A stretch of 64,000 nt of DNA from positions 5,704,001 through 5,768,000 of the forward strand of contig OZ316899.1 of the NCBI GenBank assembly GCA_973895155.1. The letters are read 5' to 3'. Under the pieces are notes generated by a model. That model saw only the letters and a list, made by a program, of their open reading frames with translations, was not told the DNA's origin and did no database searches. The position numbers and the translations under genes are program-made. The first letter of the stretch is position 1. Every line of letters starts with the position of its first letter. Positions 45,863-57,732 of the stretch are shown piece after piece. The DNA comes from Marsupella aquatica (Eukaryota > Marchantiophyta).

Positions 45863-47967
45863 TTACATTTTTTTCTGCTCTGGGCACCAGCACCTGGAGG
45901 CTGGTAAGCCACAACACCAAGCATACCACTCGCCAAGAGCTAGAGACGGTCCTGTATTGCAAAGATCACACCGGGGCACAGTCTTCCAAGATTTGGACTC
46001 AGATTCTGTTAGTGACATTATTGTGCATTTTCCAGCTTCCTTGAAATAGTTATTATTCTCTGATTGACTTTCGTCGACTATTGACATTGCTGATTTGCAT
46101 TTGGAAGAGTCCTTCTGTAGTCCGACAACTGCATGAGCAAGGGGGCAGCCTACTGAAGTTCTCTGTACTTCTCCACCCTGGACAAAATGCTCTCTGGATT
46201 GACAACCTTTTGCAGTTGGTATTTTTTCAAAATCTTGCAAAATGCCATGGAATCTGCAAATGTAACTTTCAGTTTTAGAGTCTGCTCTTTTGTATCCTTC
46301 TACCTGCAAATTTTCTCCTTCCCCTTTACTGTCAAACTTACCCGCCACAGTTTCTGAGCAACCCAAACTCTCTCGGCAAATCCTTCTCGCGTCTTCCATG
46401 TCAGGGTTCTTCGCGATAAAATCTGAATTCACAATCTTACCAGGTGTATAACGGACGCTGTCAACCTTGTTGTGTATGGATGCTGCTCTACGAGCCTGTC
46501 TTGGTGGAAGGCTTGATGAGCAACATGCAACGTCGTTCACAACCAGCCCTTTACAAAGAGGAGTTTCTATATATTCCTCAGGTCTTGGTTTTTCCCAAAC
46601 CTGAGCTGCAGAGGAATAGTTCTGTCCTAGCAATTCTCTCCTTGCCTTGGAATCGGCTCTGTCATTCTGTAAATCTGAACGGCTTGATCTTGATCCAAAA
46701 AGGCCTCTTCCTTTGATTTTAGATCTGGTACTTTCAAGATTGCCCAAACGTTCAAGTTGGTTACACAAAGGTTGCTGACATTCGGACTCGTCCATACGGC
46801 AATGCTCACATTGCTCTTTCACGCTGAGCTTGGTGCGTAGATTTTGGGAAGGAAGCACAGGTGCCAGCTTATTTCTAAACTCAGAGGTCTTTGACAAGTG
46901 TGAGATTTCAACTAAAGGGGTTTCAAACTTGAGAGATAGTTTAGTTTGCTCTTCGAGGCTGCATAACAAATGGGACAGACATTCAGGCAACCCACGTCTC
47001 CGACATGCAGAGCGACAGTATCCAGAAGTGTTAGGCTGATTGATTAGGTCCCAAGCAATCCATGGACAGGGAATCTGAAGTCTTGTGAACGAGGTTACAG
47101 AATTGGTAGTGGCAAGCTGTCCTTCAGAGCACCTTGCCTTCACAAAGACAGATGATTCGGAGGGACGTGCATTAATCTGGTCAAGCAAGGCACTGCTCTT
47201 TCCTGCAGTGTGCGGTTGCCTTGACTGGGAATTCATGATACTATTTTCATTTCCTGTATGACGCAGAGGATTTCTCGAATCCTGGCAACGAGGAGCTTTT
47301 CCAGGACCATGGCCCACAGTTTGAACACAAGAAAGCTGGTGTACACATGACTTTTGGTGTAGAGGCTCCAGAGTGAAGCTCTCAGTTAGGGCTTTACCTC
47401 TCGTACATCGAGGAAGCCTTCGATTTACAGAACTCGTCTCCGTGATCGAAGGGGGATGGCCAGTAGTGATACCCTTCACATCTCCAGGTTGAGTACCAGT
47501 AGTCGAATCTTTGGCCGAGGTGATAATGACCAACGGTGCTGCACCAGATATTGTTACCTCATTTTCTTCCCTTAGTTGAACTGTCTTCAAGTCCTTCATC
47601 ACTGGGGCAACCACTGCAAAATTCGTATCAAAAGACAATCTAAGGTCATCTCTACCGACACCCAGAACATCCACCACAGGCTCGGTCGGAACCTTCAGTG
47701 ACAGAGTAAGCCAATCGCCGCGCTCATTTAAGGTGTGCACTCCATGAAAAGCTCCTGAGACGGAACGTGAAACAAATTTTAAGGCTAGACACTGACAAGA
47801 CTTCCAAAGATTAATCAAAGAGTTTGAAGCACCAGTTGTCCAATCTCGTGCCCAAAGACGCCTTAAAAAAAACTCCCTGCACTTTTTGATGCAACTCCTA
47901 AAACTACATTCAAGTTCAGCTTGACGGCATTGCATTGAATTCAAGTTCACATCTCTCTTCCTCAGGG
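45863..47967 (-). CDS. Uncharacterised protein, long open exon (host-gene candidate)
   Basis: An uninterrupted frame of 695 codons, the longest undamaged one in the window and very unlikely to arise by chance. The frame opens just after a stop near 47985, so an upstream exon may join it; the first ATG is at 47935-47937. Visible: N-terminal cysteine-rich helices (FRSCIKKCREFFLRRLW), a beta-like section (GDWLTLSLKVPTEPVVDVLG, RLSFDTNFAVVAPVMKD), a long hydrophilic serine-rich middle, a CEHCRMDESECQQPLC cluster, and a C-terminal cysteine cluster (CDLCNTGPSLALGEWYAWCC, then SRCWCP). No membrane segment. I do not recognise the family. Treated as part of a multi-exon plant gene with 48081-48541. 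Confidence 0.55.
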
Positions 47968-48080
47968 GTCCATGGTCTTCTGGCTAATCTTTCAAAACAC
48001 TTTATCTGCAATATTCTGTTGGTAGGACGCACTCCCGTGATGTATTTCTGGACATCCCACTTCTAAACTTTCCAGCATGG

Positions 48081-48541
48081 TCAGATTCTTGAACGGCGAC
48101 ATGAGTCATTACGCTTAAAGTCAGAGTATTCCCAAATTTGGCAAGACTTTACTACACAGCGGTTAGAGAGTGAACCACAAGAAATAGTATAACCTTCATA
48201 TGGCCTTGTTTCGGGGTTTGGCTGCGACAGATCTCGGGTGGGATCTGCTATAGATATAAGGTTAGGTTGAGGATCGTTTAAGCCAGCCGAAACTGAATCT
48301 TCGAGTGAAACATCTTCAGCAGTCTGCAACATCGAACAGCGCCTCGATCGAATTTCTTGCTTGACAATAGAGCGGCTGTTATCTGCGACGTCGTACATCT
48401 CAGAAATCGGACAGTCACTTCCTATTCTTGCCGCAGTGGCAGAGATACTTACACAACAGTGTTCAACATCAATCGTCGGCTTCCCGAGCATGAGTTGTCG
48501 TAAGACTTGCTAGTGTCATCGACCCGGTCCCACAATTTAGC
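48081..48541 (-). CDS. Probable upstream exon of the 45.9-48.5 kb gene
   Basis: Open frame from ATG 48489-48491 to TGA 48081 (136 codons: MLGKPTIDVEHCCVSISATA ... SCQIWEYSDFKRND). A plausible 3' splice site (TATCCGTTGCAG on the minus strand) ends at 48542, so an exon could begin at 48541. Composition (Ser, Cys, Asp rich) is like the 695-codon frame just downstream. How the two frames join is not resolved: they are in different frames, so an intron or a missing junction is needed. Confidence 0.35.
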
Positions 48542-49240
48542 CTGCAACGGATAGATATTGTCAAATACATGCTGCTATCTCTCCTTCCATCTTCTCTCCT
48601 TCGGACTTTTTCGACCAATTTATTCCGGCAAGCAAGCGAGAGAACAGGAGGGGAAGTAGAGAAAATTCAACTGCAGCGCGCAAAATTCATTCATTAGAAA
48701 CGATGTTCGAATCTTAAAAATGAATCCTCCATGAGCTAGGGAAAACATGATTTCCGACTTTGAAAGAAGATAGCCAAGATTGCAAACAGGGGAGACAAGA
48801 TCCCTGGCACTTGGCAACAGAACACATCGAGCATCTTTTCTAGCAGAGAATGTAAAAAAAACCGTTCAAATGAAACGTCTCTCATGTCTTTTCTGATGAG
48901 TATTCCAACCTTAATTAATCCGTGAATTGAAGTCCGGTTTCCAAATTGGACTGCAGTCAACTGCAGAACGTAATTTGGACGTTGTTGAAAGAATCTCGTG
49001 CAGTTCACTGTTTCCACCAGGGCCACAACCCGATATCAAGGCAGTCCAAATGGCATACAAAACGTTGTCATCCTTGGCACTTGATGACTAGGCTCTCTTG
49101 GTGGGTGGTTTCATGGTCCGAGTACGGCAACTGCGCCTGGTAAGTTTGAGGTCATGTCTTCATCATTTCAATGGATGAGAAGTAGGGGACTATCCATTGA
49201 TCTAATCGTGAAATGGTTGTGTTGTAGGAAATGAATCGAG
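48542..49240. other. Possible 5' region of the host-gene candidate
   Basis: No convincing coding sequence. Minus-strand pyrimidine tracts and the acceptor at 48542 suggest intron or 5' UTR. Confidence 0.3.
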
Positions 49241-49254
49241 AAGAGTCTGCACTT

Positions 49255-50040
49255 ATGCCAAACAATCGCGGAACTCCACTACCCTACCATTTAGCTCTGG
49301 TGTCGCTAACTCTGACGCCGAGCTCCTCTATGTCTAGGCCTCCGGTACGGCCATCTGGTGGGGAGTAGACTCGTGGGCAATGAAGCATTACACTAGCAAA
49401 GGTGATGAGTTGAGTTGGTGGCACACAAAAGACTTAGACTAGCGTTGGGAGTTGGTCGGGTAAATCTTGGGCCCAAGGCCAAAGAAGTTTACTTCATGTG
49501 GAACAAACATTTGGCACATGCGATACGGCACGGCTCAGGTGTATCTGTTTGGACCCCAACCGACAATGAGTTTTGAGGGCCCAGGCATGAGCACATCAAC
49601 CCAGTCACAACAAACTAGGGTACTTCACTTATGGACGTCTAGCTAGAACGTTATGGGCATAGCAAGTTAGCTTTGTGCCCAATCGACCGGGCTGGAGTCC
49701 AAGTTGAAGGCCAAAATAGGGGACCATAATTGGTCCAGGGATGGCAGGTCTTCATAAGCATATATGAGGGAGTGGTGTCTCCAAGTGGGCCAGGGGCAAG
49801 CCCAAGTTGTGAAGTGCAACGGTTGCGCTACTAAGGGAAAACACCAAATGAAAACGATGATAACTTCTCAGCGAGAAGTCCGTTGGAGTACTTCTTGGGT
49901 ACGTTGGAAAGCTCTCAAGGAGGAATAAATCTCTTGAACTCAACCTTTGGGAGTGCCTTTGGTTCTTGAGGTTTGTAGGGGGTGGAGAGCATGATTGAGG
50001 GGTACATAAAAAGGATCTCCAAAGTCTCCACCAAAAGGAG
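49255..50040 (+). repeat. Chromovirus-type LTR fragment (d)
   Basis: Starts near CGCGGAACTCCACTACCCTA, continues with GACGCCGAGCTCCTCTATG, TTGGGCCCAAGGCCAAAGAA, CATATATGAGGGAGTGGTGT (TATA-like) and GAAGTCCGTTGGAGTACTTC, and stops before the LTR 3' third. Confidence 0.65.
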
Positions 50041-50823
50041 TGAGTCCTCATGAATTTTGCAATAAATTGGGGGGTGTCACACTCAAGGGCCAAGATGTAG
50101 AAGGGCCAAATCAAAGGCTAGATTTGATTATCAACCAAAGATGCATTAAGTATTCATTTGGACCGGTTGAACGACAGTCTATGCGTAATTGCTATCTTGG
50201 ACTTTAGCAAGGACTACGTGTAAATGTCCTCCTTGGATCCGGTGACATTGAATAGAGCAAGTTGTGGCTTGCGGTGTGTTTGAAAAGGACTCATAGTCGA
50301 TGCTTTTGAAAATAAGAACTAAAGTGGGCAAGGACTCATAGTCAATGTTTGAAATTGATTGTGGACTTTGTTCTAATCACAAGTAGTAGGCTTGAATTGT
50401 CTTTGGACGGGCGCACACCAACAGCAAAGGGCTTAGGGGTTAGGGATGGCTATGGTGGTCAATTACTCATCGAACGAGCTTGCACCATACACACATAATG
50501 TGAGAGCTGAGTTGTTGGGGGATGAGGCATAGTTGGATAGTTGAAGCTTTGGATCGGGAGTTGATGATTCATCCTAGAAGTTTGATTTACAGCAATGCAT
50601 CCTATAGATTGCCCATAGGAGGAGCACTGTAATTGAAGCATAAGCGGACCTTGGGCAATTGTTGGGCTTTTCCATGGTGCTTGCAGGATCAAATGGGTAG
50701 GCAAGTTTAGAAGTATGGCCTAGTATCAGGTAGAATTTGAATGCTCTGTTCTACATCCCGCTTTCAATAACTCCCAAGTTCTGTCTAGTACTTGATGTCA
50801 TCCTTGACATCGAATGACCAATC
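50041..50823. other. Unassigned sequence
   Basis: No gene recognised. Contains near-repeats of GGACTCATAGTCRATG (about 50287 and 50334). Confidence 0.3.
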
Positions 50824-51310
50824 TTGCTGAAGTCCAACTTTAATGGGGACTGGTCGGGGCAGGGTATGGGCAATGCCTTAGCAAGAGAGAGATCAGAAAG
50901 GCGAAACCTTAGCAGACACAAGTCCTCTTGTAATAGGCAGCAACGGATCACCCATGGACAATCAATTGCACATGGTGGTAATAGTAGCAATGTGGCTGGA
51001 CAGGGATTGTTGGAAGATGCGCAAAACAAATGCCAACAAATGATTTCATTTGCTGAGAATGAAGCGAGTAGAATTTGTGCGGAGGCTTCCCAAGAGGCTG
51101 CCAACATCATAGTGAATGCAAGTACACAAGCTACGTACTAGCATCTTGCATACTACACAATTACAATGTGACAAATTGATACAAAGAAGACACACTCTCC
51201 GCAATCGCATAGGGCGTCAAGAAGCACATCTTTGGTCCTTAGATGGGCAAGTTCTCGGTCAAAGCATGGCCAACCTTCATAGTTGCAACGAGAGAGTTCA
51301 CCTTTGAGGC
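50824..51310 (+). pseudogene. Coiled-coil open frame, possibly retroelement-derived
   Basis: Reads ERSERRNLSRHKSSCNRQQR, then EDAQNKCQQMISFAENEASR and EASQEAANIIVNASTQAT with heptad-like spacing, TAG at 51139, and after a shift QLQCDKLIQRRHTLRNRIGR. No catalytic motif. It lies between two LTR fragments of the same family, so it may be part of an element interior; unrelated by eye to the coiled coils at 4 and 27 kb. Confidence 0.35.
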
Positions 51311-51424
51311 AAGCAAACTATCAATCCTATGCTTCAACAGAATTTAGAGCATGAGATGCTCAAAGGAAGCGAGCCACATTACGGAAGAAAAAGGGTAATA
51401 CACGCACGGAGGCTTGTCAATGTG

Positions 51425-52470
51425 AGTCTGCTGGAGTTGCGGAACTTGACTACCTTAACACTTAGCTCCGGCGTTGCTGACTCCAACGCCGAGCTCCCCT
51501 ATGGTCCAGGCCCAAAAAGGCCATCCAAGGAGGACTTAGCACGGGGAGACTTGTGGGCAATGGGGCGTGACACTAAAAAGGTAAGGCGCTGAGCTGGTGG
51601 CACACACTAAGAACTTAGACTAGCCAAGGGCTGGTTGGGTCAAGGGGAAAGGGCCAGGCTCAAGGTCAACCATCCGGACCCCCGGACGGACATTGATTTT
51701 TGAGGGCTTGAGTGAGAGCTCCTCTTGGGCCCAAGGCCAATGGAGTTGACTTCATGGGCAACAGACGCTTGGGGCACGAGTTATGGCCCGATCCGGGTTT
51801 GGCCAATTGGGGGTCCCAGGAGACAATAAAATCTGAGGGCCTAGACATGAGCACTAGGTTAGCCTGATCACAACGGGCTAAGGCACTCTGCTTGCGGACG
51901 CTTAACTAGAAAGTTATGGACATTGCCAATTGGTGGCGCGCCCAGACATGCGGGTTGGGGTTCAGGTTGGGGCCAAAATTTGGGGACCAAGGTTGGTCCG
52001 GGGGTGGCAGATCTCCAGAAGAATATATGAGAGGAGTGGTGTCTCCCTGGGGGCTAAGGGCGAGCTGAAGTCGTGGGCCGCGGCGATCGCAACACTAAGA
52101 GAAAACGTCAAACGGAAACGGCGATAACTTCCCAATGGGAAGTCCGTTGGAGGACTTCTCAGGTGCGTTGGAAATCTCTCAAGGAGGGCTACATCCTCCT
52201 AATCTCAGCTGGGTCTACAGGTGCCATAGGTTCTTGAGGTTTGCGGGGGCTATCTCACCCTCTAGTCAAATCCTGTCGAAACAGCAGCCAAGTCGCGTTT
52301 AGTCTCTCAATTAAGGGAGCTTGCATTGGGGAGGCAAGGCGAAGTAGGCGTGGAGGTTGACTTCCAAGGGCACTTGGCCCCTAGACCAAAAGAGGGGTGA
52401 GAACCGGGAGTTGGTTGCTAGAGTTAGGGTCATTATGGTCCCGACGTGTTGGGACAAGCTTGGGACAAAG
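51425..52470 (+). repeat. Chromovirus-type LTR (e)
   Basis: Plus-oriented: AGTTGCGGAACTTGACTACC, ACGCCGAGCTCCCCTATGGT, TTGGGCCCAAGGCCAATGGA, AGAATATATGAGAGGAG (TATA-like, about 52019) up to GTTGGGACAAGCTTGGGACA. It ends where the inverted LTR (f) begins. Confidence 0.75.
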
Positions 52471-53965
52471 TGGAGGACCTTGCCACCCAGCGCCCTCACC
52501 AATCCCAACACCCACGCCTAAGTGCCCCTGGTGCCCAAACGCCTCCACGGAATACCTCGAGCAAGTAACCTAGTGCCCTTTTGCACCACCAATGGTCCCT
52601 CCCATACAAAGCCGCACTTGCTCTCCCACATGACCACTACTCAACGGTCCTCACTGTCTGCACAAGCAACCAAGCATCTCAATAAGTAACCCTTCAGGAT
52701 CTAGATCTCTCCAAGTCTAGCATCCTAACTCAAGCTCAACAGACATTGGTAAGTAGGTCAGCAATAGGTCCTCCCAATGCCATAACCCGGAACCAGAACC
52801 CATGCCCACTATTCATCCAGAACAGCTCCTTCCTTGGGCGCGGCCCGGGTTCTCCCTTGTACCTATCCATCACCAACTGACCGCCCTGACCCTAGGACAT
52901 GTTCATGGCCCAAACAATGTAGCTTGTCCTAAAGCTTGTCCCAACACGTTGGGACCAGAATGGTTCCGACTCTAGCAACGACCTCTCGGTTCTTGCCCCA
53001 CTAATGGTCTACGGCCAAACACCCTTGGAACTCTACCTCCACGCCTACTTGGCCTTGCCTCCCCAACGCAAGCTCCCTTGGGAGAGTGAACGCGGCTTGG
53101 CTACTGTTTCGATAGGATTTGGCAAACGGGCAAGCTAACACCCGCAAACCCCAAGAACCCATGGCACCCCCAGACCCAACTGAGCTCAAGAGGTCATAGC
53201 CCTCCTTGAGAGATTTTCAATGCACCCAAGAAGTCCTCCATCGGACTTCCCATTATGAAGATATCGCCATTTCCGTTTGGCGCTTTCCTTTAGTGTCGCG
53301 ACTACGCACCGCGGCTCACGACTTCGGCTTGCCCTTAGCCCCCAGGGAGACACCACTCCCTTCATATATGCTTCTGGAGACCTGCCACCCCCGGACCAGG
53401 TTTGGTCCCTAGACTTTTGGCCCCCAACCCGGACCCTATCACGCATACTGAGCGCGCCACCAACTGGCAACGCCCATAACTTTCTTGTTAGGCGATAGCA
53501 GGCGGAGTGCCTTAGCCCGTTGTGATCGGGCCAACCCAGTGCTCATGCCTAGACCCTCAGGTGTCATTGCCACTTGGGGTCCCTGATTGGCCAAACTTGG
53601 ATCGGGCCATAACTCACGCCCCAAGCGTCCGTTGCCCATGGCATCAACTCCATTGGCCTTGGGCCCAAGAGGAGCTCATACTCAAGCCCTCATAACTCAA
53701 AGTCCATCTGGGGGTCAGAATGGTTGACCTTGAGTCGAGCCCCTTTTCCCCTTGACCCGACTAGCTCTCAGCTAGCCTAAGTCCTTAATGTGTGTCACCA
53801 GCTTGGCTCCTTGCTTTCGCTAGTGCCACGTCTCATTGCCCACAAGTCTCCCCCTGCTAAGTCCTCCCTGGATGGCCTATCCGGGCCTGGACCATAAGGG
53901 AGCTTGGCGTCGGAGTTAGCAACGTTGGAGCTAAGTGTTAAGGTAGTCAAGTTCCGCGACTTGAA
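52471..53965 (-). repeat. Chromovirus 3' LTR (f), about 1.5 kb
   Basis: On the minus strand it starts next to the PPT with AAGTCGCGGAACTTGACTAC and ends GGTGGCAAGGTCCTCCA. TATA-like ATATATGAAGGGAGTGGTG lies at about 53360. Other copies or fragments: 31540, 32395, 38385, 49255, 51425 and 58956. Confidence 0.8.
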
Positions 53966-53979
53966 CCCCCGCTTAAAAA
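53966..53979 (-). promoter_or_regulatory. Chromovirus polypurine tract
   Basis: Minus strand TTTTTAAGCGGGGG immediately before the LTR start. Position and composition are right for the plus-strand primer. Confidence 0.65.
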
Positions 53980-54406
53980 TGGTCACGTCCGCGTGACCTC
54001 AATAAACGTTCCAGCACGCCTAGACCAACTTTAGGTCTTAAATTCTTATGAGGTAACATGTTTACCCATAAGGCTTATGCAAACCAAGTTGGTATGTGCA
54101 TTCCAGACTTAGGAAATTCCAACCTATCCTAGTTATCCAAGTAGGGTGCCAGTCCAAGCGGATAAGCTAACTCCAAACTTGTTGGACCCATTGTCCTCCC
54201 CTTTGGTTAAAACCAACCCGCCCACAGATGTAAGGCGGGCACCATCAACTTCCACTTGCAAAAAGCAAATTGACCGCCCAACAACCTCTAGCGCCCACAT
54301 AATCCAACCTTACCTTCAAGAGGTTTGGAGGAGTGAAACTAGCATACAACTCAAAAGGTAGCTATAGTTGCCTGTACCAGTTCACAACAGCGGTAAGCCG
54401 CTTTGC

Positions 54407-57400
54407 TTACAATAGCTTCCAAGATCTTTGAGGCATTACCCAAATTTCTTCCGGTTCCCAAGTACTCTCGACCTAATCATAGCTAGCCCACTTCACCAAA
54501 TACTCTAAGGTTTGCCTTTCCAACTTGCGTTTGTAATGGTGGTCCAGAATTGTCTCCACCTCAAACTCCTCAACATCCTCCACCAGCATGGCGTCTGGAT
54601 GCAAGACCTGATCCCGGTTGGGATCATCGTCTTTGATAAATTTTTTGAGCCGGCTAACATGGTAGCTTTTGCCTACGCCCATTTCCTTGGGTGTCTCCAA
54701 CACCACCAAAACCGGATTATCCTTGTGGGCCCATCGTATGATGCGATAAGGCCCCGCATATCTGGGAGCCAGCTTCCTACTTATGTTCTCGTGGGATTGT
54801 TCAGGTCTCAACTACAGCTAGATGCTCTCCCCAATTTCAAAGCTTACCTGGCATCGATGTTTATCCCCTTGCCCTTTACCAACTTTGGGCAAGGGTCATA
54901 CCCTTGGTAGCCACTTCCACAACTAGGCGTCGCTCTTGAATAAAATTGTCCGCAAGATGAACCTTGCTTTCTGTCCGCCAAGCTTCCAGATTTATGAACC
55001 AGGAGGGTGCCCTTGGCGTCCTCCCAGTGGCCTACACAAAGGACACAAACCCCGTGGCTGAATGCTTGGTCGAATTATACCTAAACTTGATCATTGTTAA
55101 GTGCTTTGCCCAATCCTTTTGATTGGCCTCACAAAGTGACGCAAGTAGTTCTCCACGATACCATTCACCTGTTCCGTTTGGCCATCTGTCTTGTGATGAT
55201 ACGTTGATCCCCTAGTAAGGTCCGTTCTAGATAACCAAACCAACGCCTTCCAAAAATAGCCCATGAACTTGGTATTGCGGTCAAACAGGATATGCAACGG
55301 CAATCCCCATTGTTGGAAGACATTGTCAAACACTAGACCGGCAACCTCTCGGGCCAAAACCATTTTTGTAGTCGGCAAGAAATATGGCATCTTGGGAAAA
55401 CAATCCACGATTGTTAAGATGGAGTTACTGCCATGGGACTCAGGTAACCCAACAATGAAGTCCATGGAGATAGACTCCCATGGAGCCGCAGCTACTGGTA
55501 AGGGTTGAAGAAGTCCTCATTTTGCCCTATAGACTGTTCGGTTCTTTTGGCATGAGTAACAACTTTGCACATGGCAAAGAACCGATTGCTTCATGTCCGG
55601 CCAATACACATCTCACGACATGTTGTGATATGTAGCAGCTTGTCCGCCATGCCCTCCCTAGGGCAAGTTGTGGTACTTTTGCAAAACCTCTAACCTAAGG
55701 GACTCTGGGATGTACACACACCTCTGATTGTATTGCCATAACTGGACATTATGCGCGGTATCCATCCCCAACAAAATGTGTCTTACCTTGCCTTGGCTAC
55801 CCCCATTGTTTTGCCATTCTTTAGCTAACCTGTCATCCCCATACGCCTTGGCCAGAACCTTTGGCCACTTGGATTCAAGCATCGTGATCCCATTGACACG
55901 ATGATGGTCCTTACGCGATAACGCGTCAGTTGCCGTGTTTATCTTCCCCGGAACGTGACGGACTTTGAAATTGAAATCCGCCAAGAACATTTGCCAGCAC
56001 ATTTCCTTGGGGTTCACCCTTGGCTTAGAACTGAAGTACCTGGTCGGCGAGCTATCTGTGTGTATTACCACTTTGGGACCGTTCTTAAGGTAAATCTCTC
56101 ACTTCTTCAACGCATAGATCACTACATACATTTCTCTTTCCGGTGTGATCCAATGATTTTCCAACTTACATGACTTAAAGGCCATAGGACGCCCATCTTG
56201 GTGAGGACAGGTGCCAATGGCATAATCACTTGCGTCTGTCTAAATCTTGAACGGCTTCCCCATCTTAGGTAACTTTAGAACCGGCGGCGTTATCATTAGC
56301 CGCTTAAGTTCTAGGAATGCTAACTCGCAATCCTGTGTCCACACAAACACTTTGTTTTTCAAAGTTAGCGCGTTTAGGGGCCTCGCAATCCTTGCATAGT
56401 CTTTCATGTATCTCCGATAGAACCCCGTAAATCCTAAGAAGGCTCTAACCTACCTTACATTGGACGGGCGCTCCCATTCTTTGATCTCTTTAAGCTTGTC
56501 TTGACTAGGCATTATCCCCTCCGAGGTAAAGGTATGGCCGAGGAACTGAATCTCATTCATCGCAAACTCGCACTTGCTAGGTTTAGCAAAGAGACAAGCC
56601 TTACAAAGGCAAGAGAAGACTTCTCTGAGCAATTGCTCATGTTCCTCCAACGGTTTCGAGTAGATTAGGATGTCGTCAATAAAGACGACCAGTCCTTGGT
56701 CCAACAAGTCATGAAAGATGGTATTCATCATCTTCACAAAAGTTGCGGTTGTATTACACAGCCCAAACGACATAGCCAAAAATTCATAGGATCCAAACCT
56801 TGTGCGCATCCCAAACGTGTACTCGTCTCCCTTAGCCATGCGGATCTGGTAATACCCAGACCACAAGTCCACCTTAGAAAACTTCTTAGCCCCAGAGAGA
56901 CAATCAAAGAGGTCATCCATATGAGGTAACGGGTACTTATTCTTTACCGTTTGCTTATTGAGGGCCCAATAATCTGCGCACAATCTCAAAGTACCATCTT
57001 TTTGGACACAAACAGCGTGGGCGCCCCATAAGGACTCTTACTAGGACGAATGAATTCTTGGTCAATCAACTCTTCCAAGGCGTTCTTCAACATCATTCGT
57101 TTGTTCAAGTTCAGAAGGTAAGGAGCTTTAGCCTAAGGAGCTGAACCTGGCTCCAACTCAACTTGGTGATCCACTTCTCTCCGCGGGGCTAAACCTTTAG
57201 GTAGCTTTTGCGAGAGCACGTCATTGAATTCCTCTAAAATTTCAGGAATTTGACTGCAGTTGGGCCCGACCTTAGCTAACTTAACTTTCAACTGCAAAGC
57301 AGCCTCCTTAATTGGGTGGAGGTGAAAGAAGAAATATTCATGTCCACCCTTGAAGTCTTTCCACCATTGCTTTGCCGATACACACGGAGACAACCACAAC

Positions 57401-57732
57401 ACTTTACTTACTTTGAGAAATCTTTTTTTATTTTCGGTAATTTCGTGTACAATGATGGGCTCACCGCCCTTATTGGGAAAATGGAGCACCTCATCCCCCG
57501 GTTTCAAGGTAACATTGTGCTTTCTGAGATAACCTACCAACAAAATGAAGTCTACGGCTAGACCGTCTAGAACGTAGAACATCTCCTGATTAACAAAATT
57601 TTGTTGTTCGCCTATGACCTCTACCCGAAGTCTATGTACCACTCTCGACACTATCCCTTTTGTGTCGTTGGCAAACCTGCACACTAATAGTTGTAGCAAC
57701 TCTTGCACGTCCACCCCAAGACGTGCCACCGC
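54407..57732 (-). pseudogene. Chromovirus pol: protease end, RT, RNase H, integrase, chromodomain
   Basis: Minus order: protease tail; ILEEFNDVLSQKLPKGLAPR (RT lead-in); RT with CADYWALNKQT, YPLPHMDDLFD, KVDLWSGYYQIRM and FIDDILIYSK (about 56670); RNase H (TDASDYAIG, FKVRHVPGKINTATDALSR); integrase with H..H, YSCQKNR, acids in MDFIVGLP, FDRNTKF and GQTEQVN; then YHVSRLKKF and a chromodomain (FEVETILDH ... YLVKWASYD, and beyond a TAG at 54473, WEPE) ending at TAA 54407. A 1-nt loss in an A run near 57003-57010 shifts the frame; in-frame stops include 57133, 56450, 56240, 55658 (all TAG) and one at 55097. Clearly non-functional. Confidence 0.93.
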
